This document shows positions 37,083 to 47,142 of a DNA stretch of 64,000 nucleotides, in pieces. The notes beneath the pieces are model-generated. The model searched no databases, was not told the DNA's origin, and saw only the letters and a list, made by a program, of their open reading frames with translations. A program made the translations under genes and the position numbers. Source of the stretch: Xanthomonas arboricola pv. populi (GTDB lineage: Bacteria > Pseudomonadota > Gammaproteobacteria > Xanthomonadales > Xanthomonadaceae); NCBI RefSeq assembly GCF_002939945.1, contig NZ_MDEB01000009.1, forward strand, positions 62,001 to 126,000, written 5' to 3'. The number at the start of each line of letters is the position of its first letter. The stretch's first letter is position 1.

Positions 37083-37326
37083 GCACGACTCCAGATGGGG
37101 ATTGCCACGGCCGCTTCAAGGCGGACGCCGCCGCGGCCGTTGCCTGCCGCGTGCGGCCATTGTCGCGTGGTTCGCAAGCGCCAGTCGCCACGGCCGGGTG
37201 GAACGCTGCATCCAGCGCCCGCCGTTTGAGTTGCGTGGCAGGCGCGGATTGGTTGCATGCCGGCCGCGTTGTTCATCGCCCGGCAATGCCTTTTAATTCC
37301 AAGACCCTCTGCCCGCACCGGACCCC

Positions 37327-37848
37327 ATGTCTCTCATCGACTGCAGCGAAGACCGCCACGCCAGCGCCATCTTGGAGATCTTCAACGACGCCATCGCCAA
37401 CTCGACCGCGTTGTACGACTACAAGCCGCGGCCACCGGAGAGCATGGTCGGCTGGTTTGCGACCAAGCGCGCGGGCGGCTTTCCGGTGATCGGGGTGGAA
37501 GCTGCCGACGGCAGCCTGATGGGGTTCGCCAGTTACGGCACCTTCCGCGCCTGGCCGGCGTTCAAATACAGCGTGGAGCATTCGATCTACGTGCACCGCG
37601 ACCATCGCGGCAAGGGGCTTGGACGCCTGCTGTTGCAGGGCGTGATCGCGGCGGCGGAACAGCGCGGCGTGCATGTGCTGGTCGGCGGCATCGATGCCAG
37701 CAATCAGGCCAGCATCGCCCTGCACGAACAGTTCGGCTTCACCCATGCCGGCACCGTGCGCGAGGCCGGTTTCAAGTTCGGCCGTTGGCTGGACCTGGCG
37801 TTCTATCAGCGCATCCTCGCCACGCCGGCCGATCCGCACGACGATTGA
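37327..37848 (+). CDS. GNAT family N-acetyltransferase (phosphinothricin acetyltransferase-like)
   Basis: This 173-residue protein has the GNAT fold, with the acetyl-CoA loop VHRDHRGKGLGRLLLQG at about residues 93-109. The start and C-terminal pattern (FNDAIANSTALYDYKPRP; GFTHAGTVREAGFKFGRWLDLAFYQR) match the PAT-like group, which acetylates small amines such as methionine sulfoximine or phosphinothricin. The true substrate is unknown. A 244-bp gap upstream shows no further gene. Confidence 0.88.
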   Translation: MSLIDCSEDRHASAILEIFNDAIANSTALYDYKPRPPESMVGWFATKRAGGFPVIGVEAADGSLMGFASYGTFRAWPAFKYSVEHSIYVHRDHRGKGLGRLLLQGVIAAAEQRGVHVLVGGIDASNQASIALHEQFGFTHAGTVREAGFKFGRWLDLAFYQRILATPADPHDD

Positions 37849-37902
37849 GCCGCTGCCGACGCCGCGCCATGCGCAAGCGGATCTGTCTTCAGCTAGCCGG
37901 CT

Positions 37903-38817
37903 TCAGTGCGGATGCCGCTCGGTCGCATATGGATTGGCCTCGCCGCTGCCCGGCGGGCGTAGCGTGTAGCGCTTGTAGGTCCATTGGTATTGCGCCGGGT
38001 CGCGCCGGGCGATCTGTTCGATACCCGCGTTGAGCGCGCTGGCGGCGCGCACCGGGTCGGCGTCGGCCACTGCCGGGTCGGCCGGCTGCACATGCAACGC
38101 AAACTGCAGGTCGCCACCGGCGCGTTCGCACCAGCCATACAGCACGATCGCACCGGTGCGCTCGGCAAGTCGGTTGACCAGGGTCATGGTCAGGGCGGGG
38201 ATGCCGAAGAACGGCGCAAACACGCCATCGCCCATTTTCGGCTGCTGGTCGGGCAGGATGCCGACCGCGCCCCCGTCCTTGAGCACCTTGAACAACTGCC
38301 GCACGGCCGGGCCTTCGGCACGCACCTGGCGCACATTGTCGCCGCCACGGGCCAGTTGCAGGAAACCGTCCACCGCGTCCGATTCCGGCGGGCGATACAC
38401 GATCGCGATCGGCCCGCGTTCGGACAGCCACTGGTTGAGCAGCTCCCAGTTGCCGAAATGCGGCGCGGCGACGATGACGCCGCGCCCGGAGGCCAGCGCG
38501 GCGTCGTAGAGCGCCTGGCCAGTGCGCTGCAGCCGCGCCAGGTTCTCGGCCGGCGGGCGGGTCCAGGTGCGCAGCACTTCCAGCGTCTGCCGCGCGGTCG
38601 ACCGCAGCACCTGCGCATGCAGCTGCGCGCGCCGGCCGGCATCCAGTTCCGGGTACGCCAGTTCCAGGTTGCGGCGTGCCACGCGGGCCTCGCGCGCATT
38701 GAGCTTGCGCCAGCTCCAGGCCAGCGCGTCGGCCACACGTTTGAGCAGCGGCCACGGCAGGCGGCCCACGGTGGCGGCGGTGGCGTAAAGCAGGCGAGCG
38801 CGAACATCGGGTTTCAT
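37903..38817 (-). CDS. Lipid A lauroyl/myristoyl acyltransferase (LpxL/HtrB family)
   Basis: This 304-residue protein is a typical LpxL-type acyltransferase. It has a short N-terminal hydrophobic segment, the HX4E active-site motif in APHFGNWE (about residue 115) and the ligand loop [20 protein letters not shown]. It would add a secondary acyl chain to lipid A at the inner membrane. The start at 38817 is chosen where family similarity begins. LpxL, LpxM and LpxP cannot be told apart here. Confidence 0.9.
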   Translation of the reverse strand: MKPDVRARLLYATAATVGRLPWPLLKRVADALAWSWRKLNAREARVARRNLELAYPELDAGRRAQLHAQVLRSTARQTLEVLRTWTRPPAENLARLQRTGQALYDAALASGRGVIVAAPHFGNWELLNQWLSERGPIAIVYRPPESDAVDGFLQLARGGDNVRQVRAEGPAVRQLFKVLKDGGAVGILPDQQPKMGDGVFAPFFGIPALTMTLVNRLAERTGAIVLYGWCERAGGDLQFALHVQPADPAVADADPVRAASALNAGIEQIARRDPAQYQWTYKRYTLRPPGSGEANPYATERHPH

Positions 38818-38917
38818 CCGCGCAATTCTAAACAGCGCGGCCGGCGATGACCCACGCGTGACACTGCCAACCGTGCTGGGCATGCTGCGCGGCACAGTTT
38901 GCTGCCGGAGATTGCCC

Positions 38918-39358
38918 ATGCTTGCGCTGATCCAACGTGTCACCCGCGCCGCAGTCACGGTCGATGCGCAGACCGTCGGGCAGATCGGTCCGGGGCTGCT
39001 GGCCCTGGTCGGAGTCGAGCCCGGCGACAGCGACGCGCAGATCCGGCGACTGGCCGAGCGCCTGCTCGGCTACCGTGTGTTCGCCGACGACGCCGGCAAG
39101 ATGAACCGCTCACTCACCGACACCGGCGGCGGCCTGTTATTGGTCAGCCAGTTCACCCTGGCCGCAGACACCGGTTCCGGCAATCGCCCCGGCTTCAGCA
39201 CGGCGGCGGCGCCGGTGGAGGCTGAACGGGCGTTCAATCGATTGGTGGCGATCTGCCGCGAAAAACATCGTGGCGGGGTGGAAACCGGGCGCTTCGGTGC
39301 CCATATGGTTGTCGACCTGGTCAACGATGGCCCGGTGACCTTCCTTCTCAGACCCTAG
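38918..39358 (+). CDS. dtd: D-aminoacyl-tRNA deacylase
   Basis: This 146-residue protein opens [16 protein letters not shown] and has both active-site motifs of Dtd, SQFTL and NDGPVTF. It removes D-amino acids wrongly attached to tRNA. The start at 38918 is where family similarity begins; the reading frame stays open further upstream. It is divergent from lpxL with about 100 nt between them. Confidence 0.96.
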   Translation: MLALIQRVTRAAVTVDAQTVGQIGPGLLALVGVEPGDSDAQIRRLAERLLGYRVFADDAGKMNRSLTDTGGGLLLVSQFTLAADTGSGNRPGFSTAAAPVEAERAFNRLVAICREKHRGGVETGRFGAHMVVDLVNDGPVTFLLRP

Positions 39359-39412
39359 ATACCCACGTCCACCAGCGGTCCTGTCTTGAATCCGGCAGAT
39401 CGGGCTTCACGC

Positions 39413-39421
39413 TGGTATAAT
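39413..39421 (+). promoter_or_regulatory. Extended -10 promoter of rpoD
   Basis: A perfect TATAAT (39416-39421) is preceded by TGG, giving an extended -10 element, 44 nt before the rpoD start. No good -35 lies at the usual distance, as extended -10 promoters allow. Confidence 0.6.
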
Positions 39422-39465
39422 GCTAGGTTCTCTTTCCAATCTCAAAGCCGGTGGCGCGAGCACTC

Positions 39466-41337
<1,872 letters not shown>

Positions 41338-41366
41338 TCCAGTCGTCGTACCGTTGCAGTGATCAC

Positions 41367-41400
41367 ACAACAGCCCCGCACTTGCGGGGCTGTTGTGTTG
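41367..41400 (+). terminator. Rho-independent terminator after rpoD
   Basis: A perfect 13-bp stem, ACAACAGCCCCGC / GCGGGGCTGTTGT, has an ACTT loop and is followed by GTTG. It lies 30 nt after the rpoD stop. Confidence 0.85.
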
Positions 41401-41600
41401 TGGGGCATGCCGCAGGCTATGCTCCGCCGGGTGGGCGTCCGCCGAACCGCGGATGCGTCGGGGATGGCACGCAGGTGACATTCACGCCTCGGCGACGAAG
41501 CCAGACAGCGGCGCAACATGAAGCCGATGTTTCTTCCAGGCTCACGTGACGTTCTAGCCGTGGCTTCTAAGTTGATGGACGAATGGAACGAGGCCGTCGT

Positions 41601-41840
41601 ATGAGCAGGCAAAGCCGCTTTGAAACCACCACATACCGCGAGCACGAGATTCGCGTACGCGCCGAGCAGGCGTCCCCGGGTGCCATGTGGACATTGTGGG
41701 TGGATGTGTATGCGCTGGGTGGCAAGCGTGAGCCACGGATCGATGGCCGGGAACCGGGTTGGGAGACCTACCAGGACGCTATCGCGCAGGGATTCCGTGC
41801 AGGGCGGCAATTGGTCGACGTGCAGCTTGAGATGGCGTAG
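41601..41840 (+). CDS. Small conserved-looking protein of unknown function
   Basis: This 79-residue protein is soluble, with a pattern YREHEIRVRAEQASPGAMWTLW then VDVYALGG and DAIAQGFRAGRQLVD. This resembles short stand-alone domains sometimes called CV_2116-like, but I am not sure. The start ATG at 41601 is preferred to 41583. It lies between the rpoD terminator and a hairpin at 41,945. Confidence 0.6.
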   Translation: MSRQSRFETTTYREHEIRVRAEQASPGAMWTLWVDVYALGGKREPRIDGREPGWETYQDAIAQGFRAGRQLVDVQLEMA

Positions 41841-41845
41841 CAGCC

Positions 41846-41874
41846 GGGATTGGGGGAGTGGGGATTCGGGATTG
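41846..41874. repeat. Copy of the GGGATTC dispersed repeat
   Basis: GGGATTGGGGGAGTGGGGAT followed by TCGGGATTG lies 6 nt after the small gene. It belongs to the same family as the def-fmt repeat. Confidence 0.55.
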
Positions 41875-41944
41875 CTGAGGGACTTGTAGCTCCGGATCGT
41901 GCACCGCGAACGGTGCGCAGGGCAGGCTGGTCGCTTACAACTTC

Positions 41945-41970
41945 AAAAGCCTGGCTTACGCCGGGCTTTT
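41945..41970 (+). terminator. Terminator before the tRNA gene
   Basis: AAAAGCC and GGGCTTTT arms with an inner GGC/GCC stem form a hairpin ending in T4. It works for the small gene upstream and could act on both strands. Confidence 0.6.
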
Positions 41971-42118
41971 CTGTGTCCGCATGTGCAAGCACAGGTGGGT
42001 GCGGACACTTCTCCTCATTGACAGCCCGATGTCAGCAGACAGCGATGCACGCGGACAGGTAAACTTTCGCGTCAGCTGGACGGTCCGACATGCCCCGCAT
42101 CTCGCAACCCACCCCGCC

Positions 42119-42194
42119 GGGCCTATAGCTCAACGGTTAGAGCAGAGGACTCATAATCCTTTGGTTCCAGGTTCGAATCCTGGTGGGCCCACCA
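42119..42194 (+). tRNA. tRNA-Ile2 (anticodon CAT, lysidine-modified type)
   Basis: A 76-nt cloverleaf including encoded CCA. Acceptor GGGCCTA pairs with TGGGCCC; the D arm, a 5-bp anticodon stem (GAGGA/TCCTT), loop CTCATAA and T arm are regular. The CAT anticodon fits either Met or Ile2. C4-G69 and C5-G68 in the acceptor stem and the short D loop match tRNA-Ile2, which TilS converts to read AUA. The 3' end is the left attachment site of the downstream island; its sequence is intact. Confidence 0.85.
42181..42194. other. Left attachment site (attL core)
   Basis: TGGTGGGCCCACCA, the last 14 nt of the tRNA, is repeated exactly at 56,732-56,745. It is also a perfect palindrome. Confidence 0.85.
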
Positions 42195-42219
42195 TTTTAA
42201 GATCCAGCAGCGTCCTAAG

Positions 42220-42263
42220 AAGGCCGAAAACCCGTATGAAATAAGGGATTTCGGCCTTTTTTG
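42220..42263 (+). terminator. Terminator between tRNA and integrase
   Basis: Arms AAGGCCGAAA and TTTCGGCCTT form a perfect 10-bp stem around a 19-nt loop and are followed by TTTTGTG. It isolates the integrase from tRNA transcription. Confidence 0.75.
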
Positions 42264-42306
42264 TGTCTGATTGCGTCCTATGGGGTCTGTTTAAATCCCA
42301 AGTTTG

Positions 42307-43551
42307 ATGACGGTAAGTTTGGCGGTAAGCTACCGCCCCCCAAAGTCAGTTACCGCCAAAGTGCCTTTGACCGATACAGCCATTCGTAAGGCAAAGCCAG
42401 CCGCCAAAGTGCAGAAGCTTCGCGACGGCGGCGGCCTGTATGTGCTACTGCGCCCTGACGGTGCAAAGTGGTGGCGTTGGGACTACCGCCGCCCGGTGAC
42501 GAGCAAGCGCAACACGCTATCGCTTGGGACATATCCGGATGTCAGCTTGGCTACGGCACGTGAGCGGCATGCGGCGGCGCGCAAGTTGTTGGCCGAAGGC
42601 ATCGATCCTGGCGAACAGCGCAAGGCCGAGAAGTCGGCAACCTTGGAGCGCTCGGCTAACACGTTTGAGGCGATCGCCGCGGAGCATCTATCTATGCGAG
42701 CCAACAAGCTCTCTGCTGGCTCAGTTGTGCGTGAGCGGCGCCTGCTTGAGAAGGATCTCGGTCCTTACATCGGTAGCCGTCCAGTGGATGCAATACCGGC
42801 TCGCGATCTACTGCAGGCACTGCGGAAGATTGAGGCGCGTGGGGCGGTGGAAACTGCTCATCGCGCGCGAATGCTTGCCGCCCAAGTGTTTCGCTATGCC
42901 ATTGCTACGGGCCGAGCGGAACGCAACCCTGCTTCTGATCTGAAGGGCGCTTTGACTCCACCGGAGGGTCGTCATTTCGCCAGCGTGACCGAGCCAGCCT
43001 TGGTAGGTGAGCTATTGCGAGCGATCCATGGCTATCGTGGTTCACCAGTGGTGATGGGAGCGCTGCAACTGGCTCCACTCGTATTCGTGCGCCCAGGAGA
43101 ACTGAGGCGAGCACGCTGGGAGAACATTGATCTTGATTCGAGCGAATGGCGATTCATTGCGAGCAAGACCGCTCAGTCCCACGTGGTTCCATTGTCCTCG
43201 CAAGCGGTTGCCATCTTGCGCGACCTACATCCGCTGACGGGTCGCGGTGAGTTCGTTTTCCCTAGCGTGCGTGGGAGAGGGCGGCCGATGAGCGAAAACA
43301 CCATCAATGCGGCGCTGCGGCGGCTGGGCTACGACTCAGACACGATGACAGGTCATGGCTTCCGAGCAATGGCACGCACAGTCTTGGACGAGGTTTTGGG
43401 CTTTCGTCCCGACTACATCGAGCACCAGCTTGCGCATGCCGTCCGAGATCCCAACGGACGCGCCTACAACCGCACTGCTCATCTGGTCGAGCGCCGGAAG
43501 ATGATGCAAGCCTGGGCAGACTATTTGGACAGTCTCAGGGCGTCCATCTAG
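42307..43551 (+). CDS. int: Tyrosine-type integrase of the P4 family
   Basis: This 414-residue protein has the N-terminal DUF4102 arm-binding domain (LTDTAIRKAKPAAKVQKLRD; GGGLYVLLRPDGAKWWRWDYR), a core-binding SAM-like domain, and a C-terminal catalytic domain. The catalytic residues are visible: Arg in VRPGELRRARW, the HGFRAMAR box, the His in IEHQLAH, and the Tyr in GRAYNRTAHLVERRKMMQAW. It recombines the element with the tRNA 3' end. The ATG at 42307 is used; a TTG one codon earlier is possible. Confidence 0.95.
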   Translation: MTVSLAVSYRPPKSVTAKVPLTDTAIRKAKPAAKVQKLRDGGGLYVLLRPDGAKWWRWDYRRPVTSKRNTLSLGTYPDVSLATARERHAAARKLLAEGIDPGEQRKAEKSATLERSANTFEAIAAEHLSMRANKLSAGSVVRERRLLEKDLGPYIGSRPVDAIPARDLLQALRKIEARGAVETAHRARMLAAQVFRYAIATGRAERNPASDLKGALTPPEGRHFASVTEPALVGELLRAIHGYRGSPVVMGALQLAPLVFVRPGELRRARWENIDLDSSEWRFIASKTAQSHVVPLSSQAVAILRDLHPLTGRGEFVFPSVRGRGRPMSENTINAALRRLGYDSDTMTGHGFRAMARTVLDEVLGFRPDYIEHQLAHAVRDPNGRAYNRTAHLVERRKMMQAWADYLDSLRASI

Positions 43552-43596
43552 GCCGCTATTTGCCCACTTTTATTTCCTGACTTGCCATTTTTCTGG

Positions 43597-43706
43597 GTAA
43601 CCGCTGTAACGCGCGTAACGTCATGGAAATAACGCAATAAATTCAGGTGATTAGATGGTTGTGTTGGTGGTCCCGTTGCCGCGTAACGCACTGTAACCCG
43701 TGTAGC
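43597..43706 (+). repeat. Left GTAAC iteron cluster
   Basis: GTAAC occurs at 43,597, 43,606 and 43,615 with an exact 9-bp period, then at 43,683 and 43,693, followed by GTAGC at 43,702. The regular helical-offset spacing suggests binding sites for a replication or recombination protein. Confidence 0.7.
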
Positions 43707-44015
43707 AAGCACCTCGCTTTGGGACGATGCCGGACGCACCCGGACGCCGGATCAGGCTGCGCCTAGCGCGACGCAGGTCGGCGGGGTCAGCCGAGGTGAC
43801 TTTTTGGCGAGCCTCTTCTCTGGCGCCGAATCCCTTCTCCGCTAGGCCCGTGCAGACCTCAGCAGGCGCACGGGCAGCCCTGCGCTGCAAGTTACTTGCT
43901 GGCGTTCGCCAGCCATACCGCCACGCCTGCACGCCAGTGCCTTGCTCGCATCGTCTACGTGGGCCGGCAACGCCTGCCCGTCGTCCGCCAGATTCCGGCC
44001 GCGTCCAACAGAGTT

Positions 44016-44034
44016 TGTAAAAAAAGTTTTTACA
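44016..44034. promoter_or_regulatory. 19-bp palindrome upstream of the AlpA-like gene
   Basis: TGTAAAAA (44,016-44,023), AAG, TTTTTACA (44,027-44,034) form a perfect 8-bp inverted repeat 60 nt before the regulator start. It is a good operator candidate, perhaps for the AlpA-like protein itself. Confidence 0.55.
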
Positions 44035-44093
44035 CAGCCAGTCGCGTGAACTCCGACCCGCTGGCTTCTAGTCTCTTGGCAAGCCCAAAACAC

Positions 44094-44408
44094 ATGGCAG
44101 TCGTTGACCAGCAGGTCAATGCGCCACCTCAAACGATGCTCGCTTCCCGAACAACACCCGCCGCCCCACCAGGCGCGCCGGCCAACGCACCACGTCCCGA
44201 TGCCGGCCGCAGCGAACGCTTCTTGCGTAAGCCCGAAGTGCTCAGTCGCACCGGCATCTCCCGATCCCACCTGTACTGGCTGATGGATCGCGGCCGGTTT
44301 CCCAAGTCCATCCCGCTCTCTCCCCGCGTCACGGTCTGGCTTGAGTCAGATGTTGATGCCTGGATCGCAGCCCAGATTCCCGCCACCCATCCGCGAGTAC
44401 AGCCATGA
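44094..44408 (+). CDS. AlpA-family DNA-binding regulator
   Basis: This 104-residue protein has a C-terminal AlpA-type winged helix-turn-helix: RFLRKPEVLSRTGISRSHLYWLMDRGRFPKSIPLSPRVTVWLESDVDAWI. AlpA-like proteins control integrase or early genes of P4-like satellites. The N-terminal ~45 residues are Pro/Ala-rich. The start ATG 44094 is preferred; ATG 44136 would remove the first 14 residues. Its stop overlaps the next start (ATGA). Confidence 0.88.
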   Translation: MAVVDQQVNAPPQTMLASRTTPAAPPGAPANAPRPDAGRSERFLRKPEVLSRTGISRSHLYWLMDRGRFPKSIPLSPRVTVWLESDVDAWIAAQIPATHPRVQP

Positions 44409-44602
44409 CCGACGACATCCACCTGACCATCTCCGGCAAGCGCTTCACGCTGACGCGCGCCGAAGCCGAGTTCCTTGCCGAACACCTGCGCACGGCAATC
44501 GCGCAGCCGAACCTTGGCCTGCACTTCACCCATCACCGACCTGGTCGGATTGGCGAGATCGTGTTGACGCGCGGCACTCCCGCGATCTTGACCGATTGCT
44601 GA
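44405..44602 (+). CDS. Small island protein of unknown function
   Basis: This 65-residue protein has a beta-strand pattern near the N terminus (IHLTISGKRFTLTRAEAEFLAEHLRTAI) and no recognised family. It is coupled to the AlpA-like gene by an ATGA overlap and followed after 7 nt by the Ogr-like gene, which supports real expression. Confidence 0.7.
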   Translation: MTDDIHLTISGKRFTLTRAEAEFLAEHLRTAIAQPNLGLHFTHHRPGRIGEIVLTRGTPAILTDC

Positions 44603-44609
44603 GGTGCCT

Positions 44610-44891
44610 ATGACCACTCCCGCTCGCGCGTTTCTTCGCTGCCCGCACTGTGATGCTGCTGCCATCGTCCGGTCGAGCGTGTCCCACAACAGGCTGCTCC
44701 GTGAATCGATGCTTCAGTGTCGCAACGCGCTGTGCGGGCACACATTCACCGCCTACACCGAAATCGTCCGCACCATCTCCCCAAGCGCTTGCCCAAGCCC
44801 TGAAATCTGCCTGCCAATCAGCAGCGCATCAGAGAAGGCCGCCTTCAAGGCGAAGTTGATCGAGAAGCAGATGGCAGGAAAAAGCGCGTGA
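44610..44891 (+). CDS. Ogr/Delta-like zinc-finger transcription activator
   Basis: This 93-residue protein has the Ogr/Delta pattern: CPHCDAAAIVRSS near residue 10 and LQCRNALCGHTFTAY near residue 40, giving the C-x2-C...C-x4-C zinc site. Ogr/Delta proteins switch on late genes of P2-type phages and their satellites, so this gene links the island to a helper phage. A GTG at 44604 is an alternative start. Confidence 0.86.
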   Translation: MTTPARAFLRCPHCDAAAIVRSSVSHNRLLRESMLQCRNALCGHTFTAYTEIVRTISPSACPSPEICLPISSASEKAAFKAKLIEKQMAGKSA

Positions 44892-44955
44892 TGTTGTGGT
44901 TGACAATGCGCGGGCAATGCGCGCAGCATTCCCACGTCGCCGCACAATCGGCGAC

Positions 44956-45020
44956 CGGGTTTTGCAGCCCGACACATGAGGCGCACCAGCGCCCATCGAT
45001 CGATGCACGGCGCTTTTTTA
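44956..45020 (+). ncRNA. Possible C4-type antisense RNA / immunity region
   Basis: A hairpin CGGG-TTTTGCAG-CCCG (44,956-44,971) is followed by ACATGAGG and then a terminator, AGCGCC...GGCGCT with T6 (44,988-45,020). The layout, a short hairpin RNA ending in an intrinsic terminator ahead of satellite replication genes, is like the P4/P1 C4 RNA immunity region. The identification is by layout only. Confidence 0.4.
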
Positions 45021-45134
45021 TTGCCCGCTGTGTCGTCGCGGGCGACTGCTTGCCAGTTCTATGGCGGGCGGTGCGCGGAGGCCGCAAGGCCTGCCGGTCC
45101 TCATGCCGGTCTGCAAACCGCGTACCGTCCGTCA

Positions 45135-45152
45135 CCCCGTTTTGCAGCGGGG
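45135..45152 (+). promoter_or_regulatory. Second TTTTGCAG-loop hairpin upstream of the replication operon
   Basis: CCCCG-TTTTGCAG-CGGGG repeats the loop of the hairpin at 44,956 with different but still paired stem bases. ACATGAGG again follows a few bases later, and the next gene starts at 45,185. Confidence 0.55.
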
Positions 45153-45184
45153 CGGCGGATTCCGACCTACATGAGGAATCAGCC

Positions 45185-45394
45185 ATGTCCCACGACACCC
45201 TAGTTGCGCCTACGCGTTTCAGCGTTCGCATTGCCCATCATTTTGGCGAAATCGCCGACACCCTCGATTGGGATCACACCCGTTGGCTGGCGCTCGATGC
45301 GTGCCTGCAAGCCACTGGGAAGCAGCCCGACACACTGACGCTGGCCGAGATCCAGCAGGCCATTGCCGCCGCCGCACAGGAGGTTGCGCGATGA
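45185..45394 (+). CDS. Small island protein of unknown function
   Basis: This 69-residue helical protein has FSVRIAHHFGEIADTLDWDHTRWLALDACL near its N terminus and no recognised family. The ATG 45185 follows the hairpin and ATGAGG motif. The same frame is open for almost 100 codons upstream, and a longer product is possible. It begins a tightly overlapping operon (45,185 to 47,076). Confidence 0.65.
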   Translation: MSHDTLVAPTRFSVRIAHHFGEIADTLDWDHTRWLALDACLQATGKQPDTLTLAEIQQAIAAAAQEVAR

Positions 45395-45606
45395 TCGGTT
45401 CGCACCTTGATGCCCTGGTCGGTAACGACGATGCGGTGATGCACGACTTGTTCAGTGCGACCCGTCAGCTGCTGCGCATCTACGAAATGCCAATGACCGC
45501 GCTGTTCCAGCTGGTCGAGGCACTTGAGCGTCGCGCCGGTTCCATGGAAGACCTGTCGCTGGGCGAACTCTTGAGGATGGTCGGCAGCGTGGAGGTGACC
45601 CCATGA
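45391..45606 (+). CDS. Small island protein of unknown function
   Basis: This 71-residue helical protein (DALVGNDDAVMHDLFSATRQ; LFQLVEALERRAG) matches no family I recognise. Both ends overlap neighbours by 4 nt (ATGA), which supports co-translation within the satellite operon. Confidence 0.7.
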   Translation: MIGSHLDALVGNDDAVMHDLFSATRQLLRIYEMPMTALFQLVEALERRAGSMEDLSLGELLRMVGSVEVTP

Positions 45607-46253
45607 CGCACGAGACCGTTGGACTGTCGGGCGTGCCGAACATGGGCGACGGACAAGTGAGCGCCACGATGCTAGATGCGGTGCTTGATGCCGAGTGCGC
45701 AGAGAGCATCTTGCGCCTAGCGCACCGCATCGATCGCTTGCGTTGTAAGGCCGAAAAGCACCTGGCAACCGCACGTGCAGAGCTCGATGAAGCGCTGCAG
45801 GGCCATCCGCTTGAAGATCGGCTGCGCAAGCGCTTTTTCGCGCCGCTGGAACATGATTGCACAGAGCTGGTCCGCGTTTTTCAGCGCGTGCAGTGCCGCC
45901 TGTCGCTGTTCACTCCTGCCCAATCACAGAAGCAGTTCGAGGACTGCATGGCCTTGCAATTGGAGGACATCCAGGCCGAGCGAGCGGCCAGCTATGCAGA
46001 AGCACCATGCGCGTGCACTGTGCCCGAATTGCCCTTCGGCTACTGGATGAGTGAGGACAGCTACAACCGGCTCAGGCGCGCCCGCTGGACGGCGTTGATG
46101 TTGAGCGGCATGGGCGATGGCATGGCCGAACGTATGGCGCTGTCGTTCGAGTCGATGGCCGCCAGCACGCTCTACATCCACGAGGATCTGGCTGCGGTCA
46201 TGAACGACGCCACGCATAGCACCGAGTTGGTGGCTGACGATGCGTCGTGCTGA
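45603..46253 (+). CDS. Island protein of unknown function with helical N terminus
   Basis: This 216-residue protein is predicted to be largely helical (ESILRLAHRIDRLRCKAEKHLATARAEL; LEDIQAERAASYAE). A central Cys pair in APCACTVPELPFGYW is followed by a Met-rich helix region. No family is recognised. The 3' end overlaps the Toprim gene by 14 nt. Confidence 0.68.
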   Translation: MTHETVGLSGVPNMGDGQVSATMLDAVLDAECAESILRLAHRIDRLRCKAEKHLATARAELDEALQGHPLEDRLRKRFFAPLEHDCTELVRVFQRVQCRLSLFTPAQSQKQFEDCMALQLEDIQAERAASYAEAPCACTVPELPFGYWMSEDSYNRLRRARWTALMLSGMGDGMAERMALSFESMAASTLYIHEDLAAVMNDATHSTELVADDASC

Positions 46254-47076
46254 CGGCTTCGTGGTTGCCATGCAATCGGCGGGCTTGCTGGTGGCGTCTG
46301 TTGTTGCCGATGGTCGTCTCCGGCGCGTGCGGGCCGAAGGCGACGGCAGCGGTCAGCGCAGTGGCTGGTATGTCCTTCATGCTGGTCCGCCGCTGGCCGG
46401 CGCCTATGGCAACTGGAAGACCGGCGCGAGCGCGCAATGGCGTGACAGCGAGGGTGGTTCGCTATCGGCTGCGGAATTGGCGGAGATCCGCGAGAAAGCG
46501 CGCCGCGCGCAGCGGCAACAGCAGGCCGAATGCGCACGGCGCCATGCAGCAGCACGCGAGGCGGCATTGGCGCAATGGCGACAGGCGGATGCGGCCAGCG
46601 CGACGCATGCCTATCTGGTCGCCAAGGGCGTGGCCTCCCACGGTCTACGGCAATCAGGTGGGCATCTGTTGGTGCCCATGCGCGACGCCGAAGGACATCT
46701 ATGGAGCATGCAGACCATCGCGGCCGATGGAAGCAAGCGCTTCCTCGCAGGTGGTCGAAAGCGTGGGCTGTATTACGCCATCGGGCGAGAGGTCTCGGAG
46801 GTGGTGTGCATTGCCGAAGGCTATGCCACCGCTGCCAGCATCTATGAGGCGACGGGCTATCCAACCGCCGTGGCCTTCGACGCCGGCAACCTCGAACCTG
46901 TAGCGAGGGAGCTGCGCAACAAGTTTCCCGACGCCTTGATTGTGCTGTGCGCAGACGACGATGCAGCGACTGCGTTATGTCGCGGCATCAATCCCGGCTT
47001 AGCAAATGCACAGCGCGCAGCGCACGCCGTCGGCGGTGTCGTGGCACTGCCACCGCGCTCACCCGATCACTCTTAA
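46240..47076 (+). CDS. Toprim-domain primase-like protein
   Basis: This 278-residue protein ends with a Toprim domain: VVCIAEGYATAASIYEATGYPTAVAFDAGNL (catalytic Glu) and LIVLCADDDAAT (the Asp pair). The N-terminal part is Arg/Gln-rich and lacks a zinc finger. This arrangement is common for the primase part of P4-like replication modules, paired with a separate helicase-like gene as here. The helicase domain of the P4 alpha protein is absent. Confidence 0.85.
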   Translation: MRRADGFVVAMQSAGLLVASVVADGRLRRVRAEGDGSGQRSGWYVLHAGPPLAGAYGNWKTGASAQWRDSEGGSLSAAELAEIREKARRAQRQQQAECARRHAAAREAALAQWRQADAASATHAYLVAKGVASHGLRQSGGHLLVPMRDAEGHLWSMQTIAADGSKRFLAGGRKRGLYYAIGREVSEVVCIAEGYATAASIYEATGYPTAVAFDAGNLEPVARELRNKFPDALIVLCADDDAATALCRGINPGLANAQRAAHAVGGVVALPPRSPDHS

Positions 47077-47142
47077 GCGCCTCACCTTTGTGACCCTTCA
47101 ACCCAAGGCGCTACGCGCCGACGTGGCAATGGAGCCTCGTGC

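Larger units (their letters stand above)
43552..44093. other. Left-end control region of the island
   Basis: This 542-bp region has no supported gene; small open frames show no family pattern. It holds the left iteron cluster (43,597-43,706) and, near its right end, a 19-bp palindrome (44,016-44,034) upstream of the regulator gene. Confidence 0.6.

Noticed and set aside
42119..42194. tRNA-Met (elongator)
   Set aside because: The CAT anticodon allows it, but C4-G69, C5-G68 and the short D loop match tRNA-Ile2 better.
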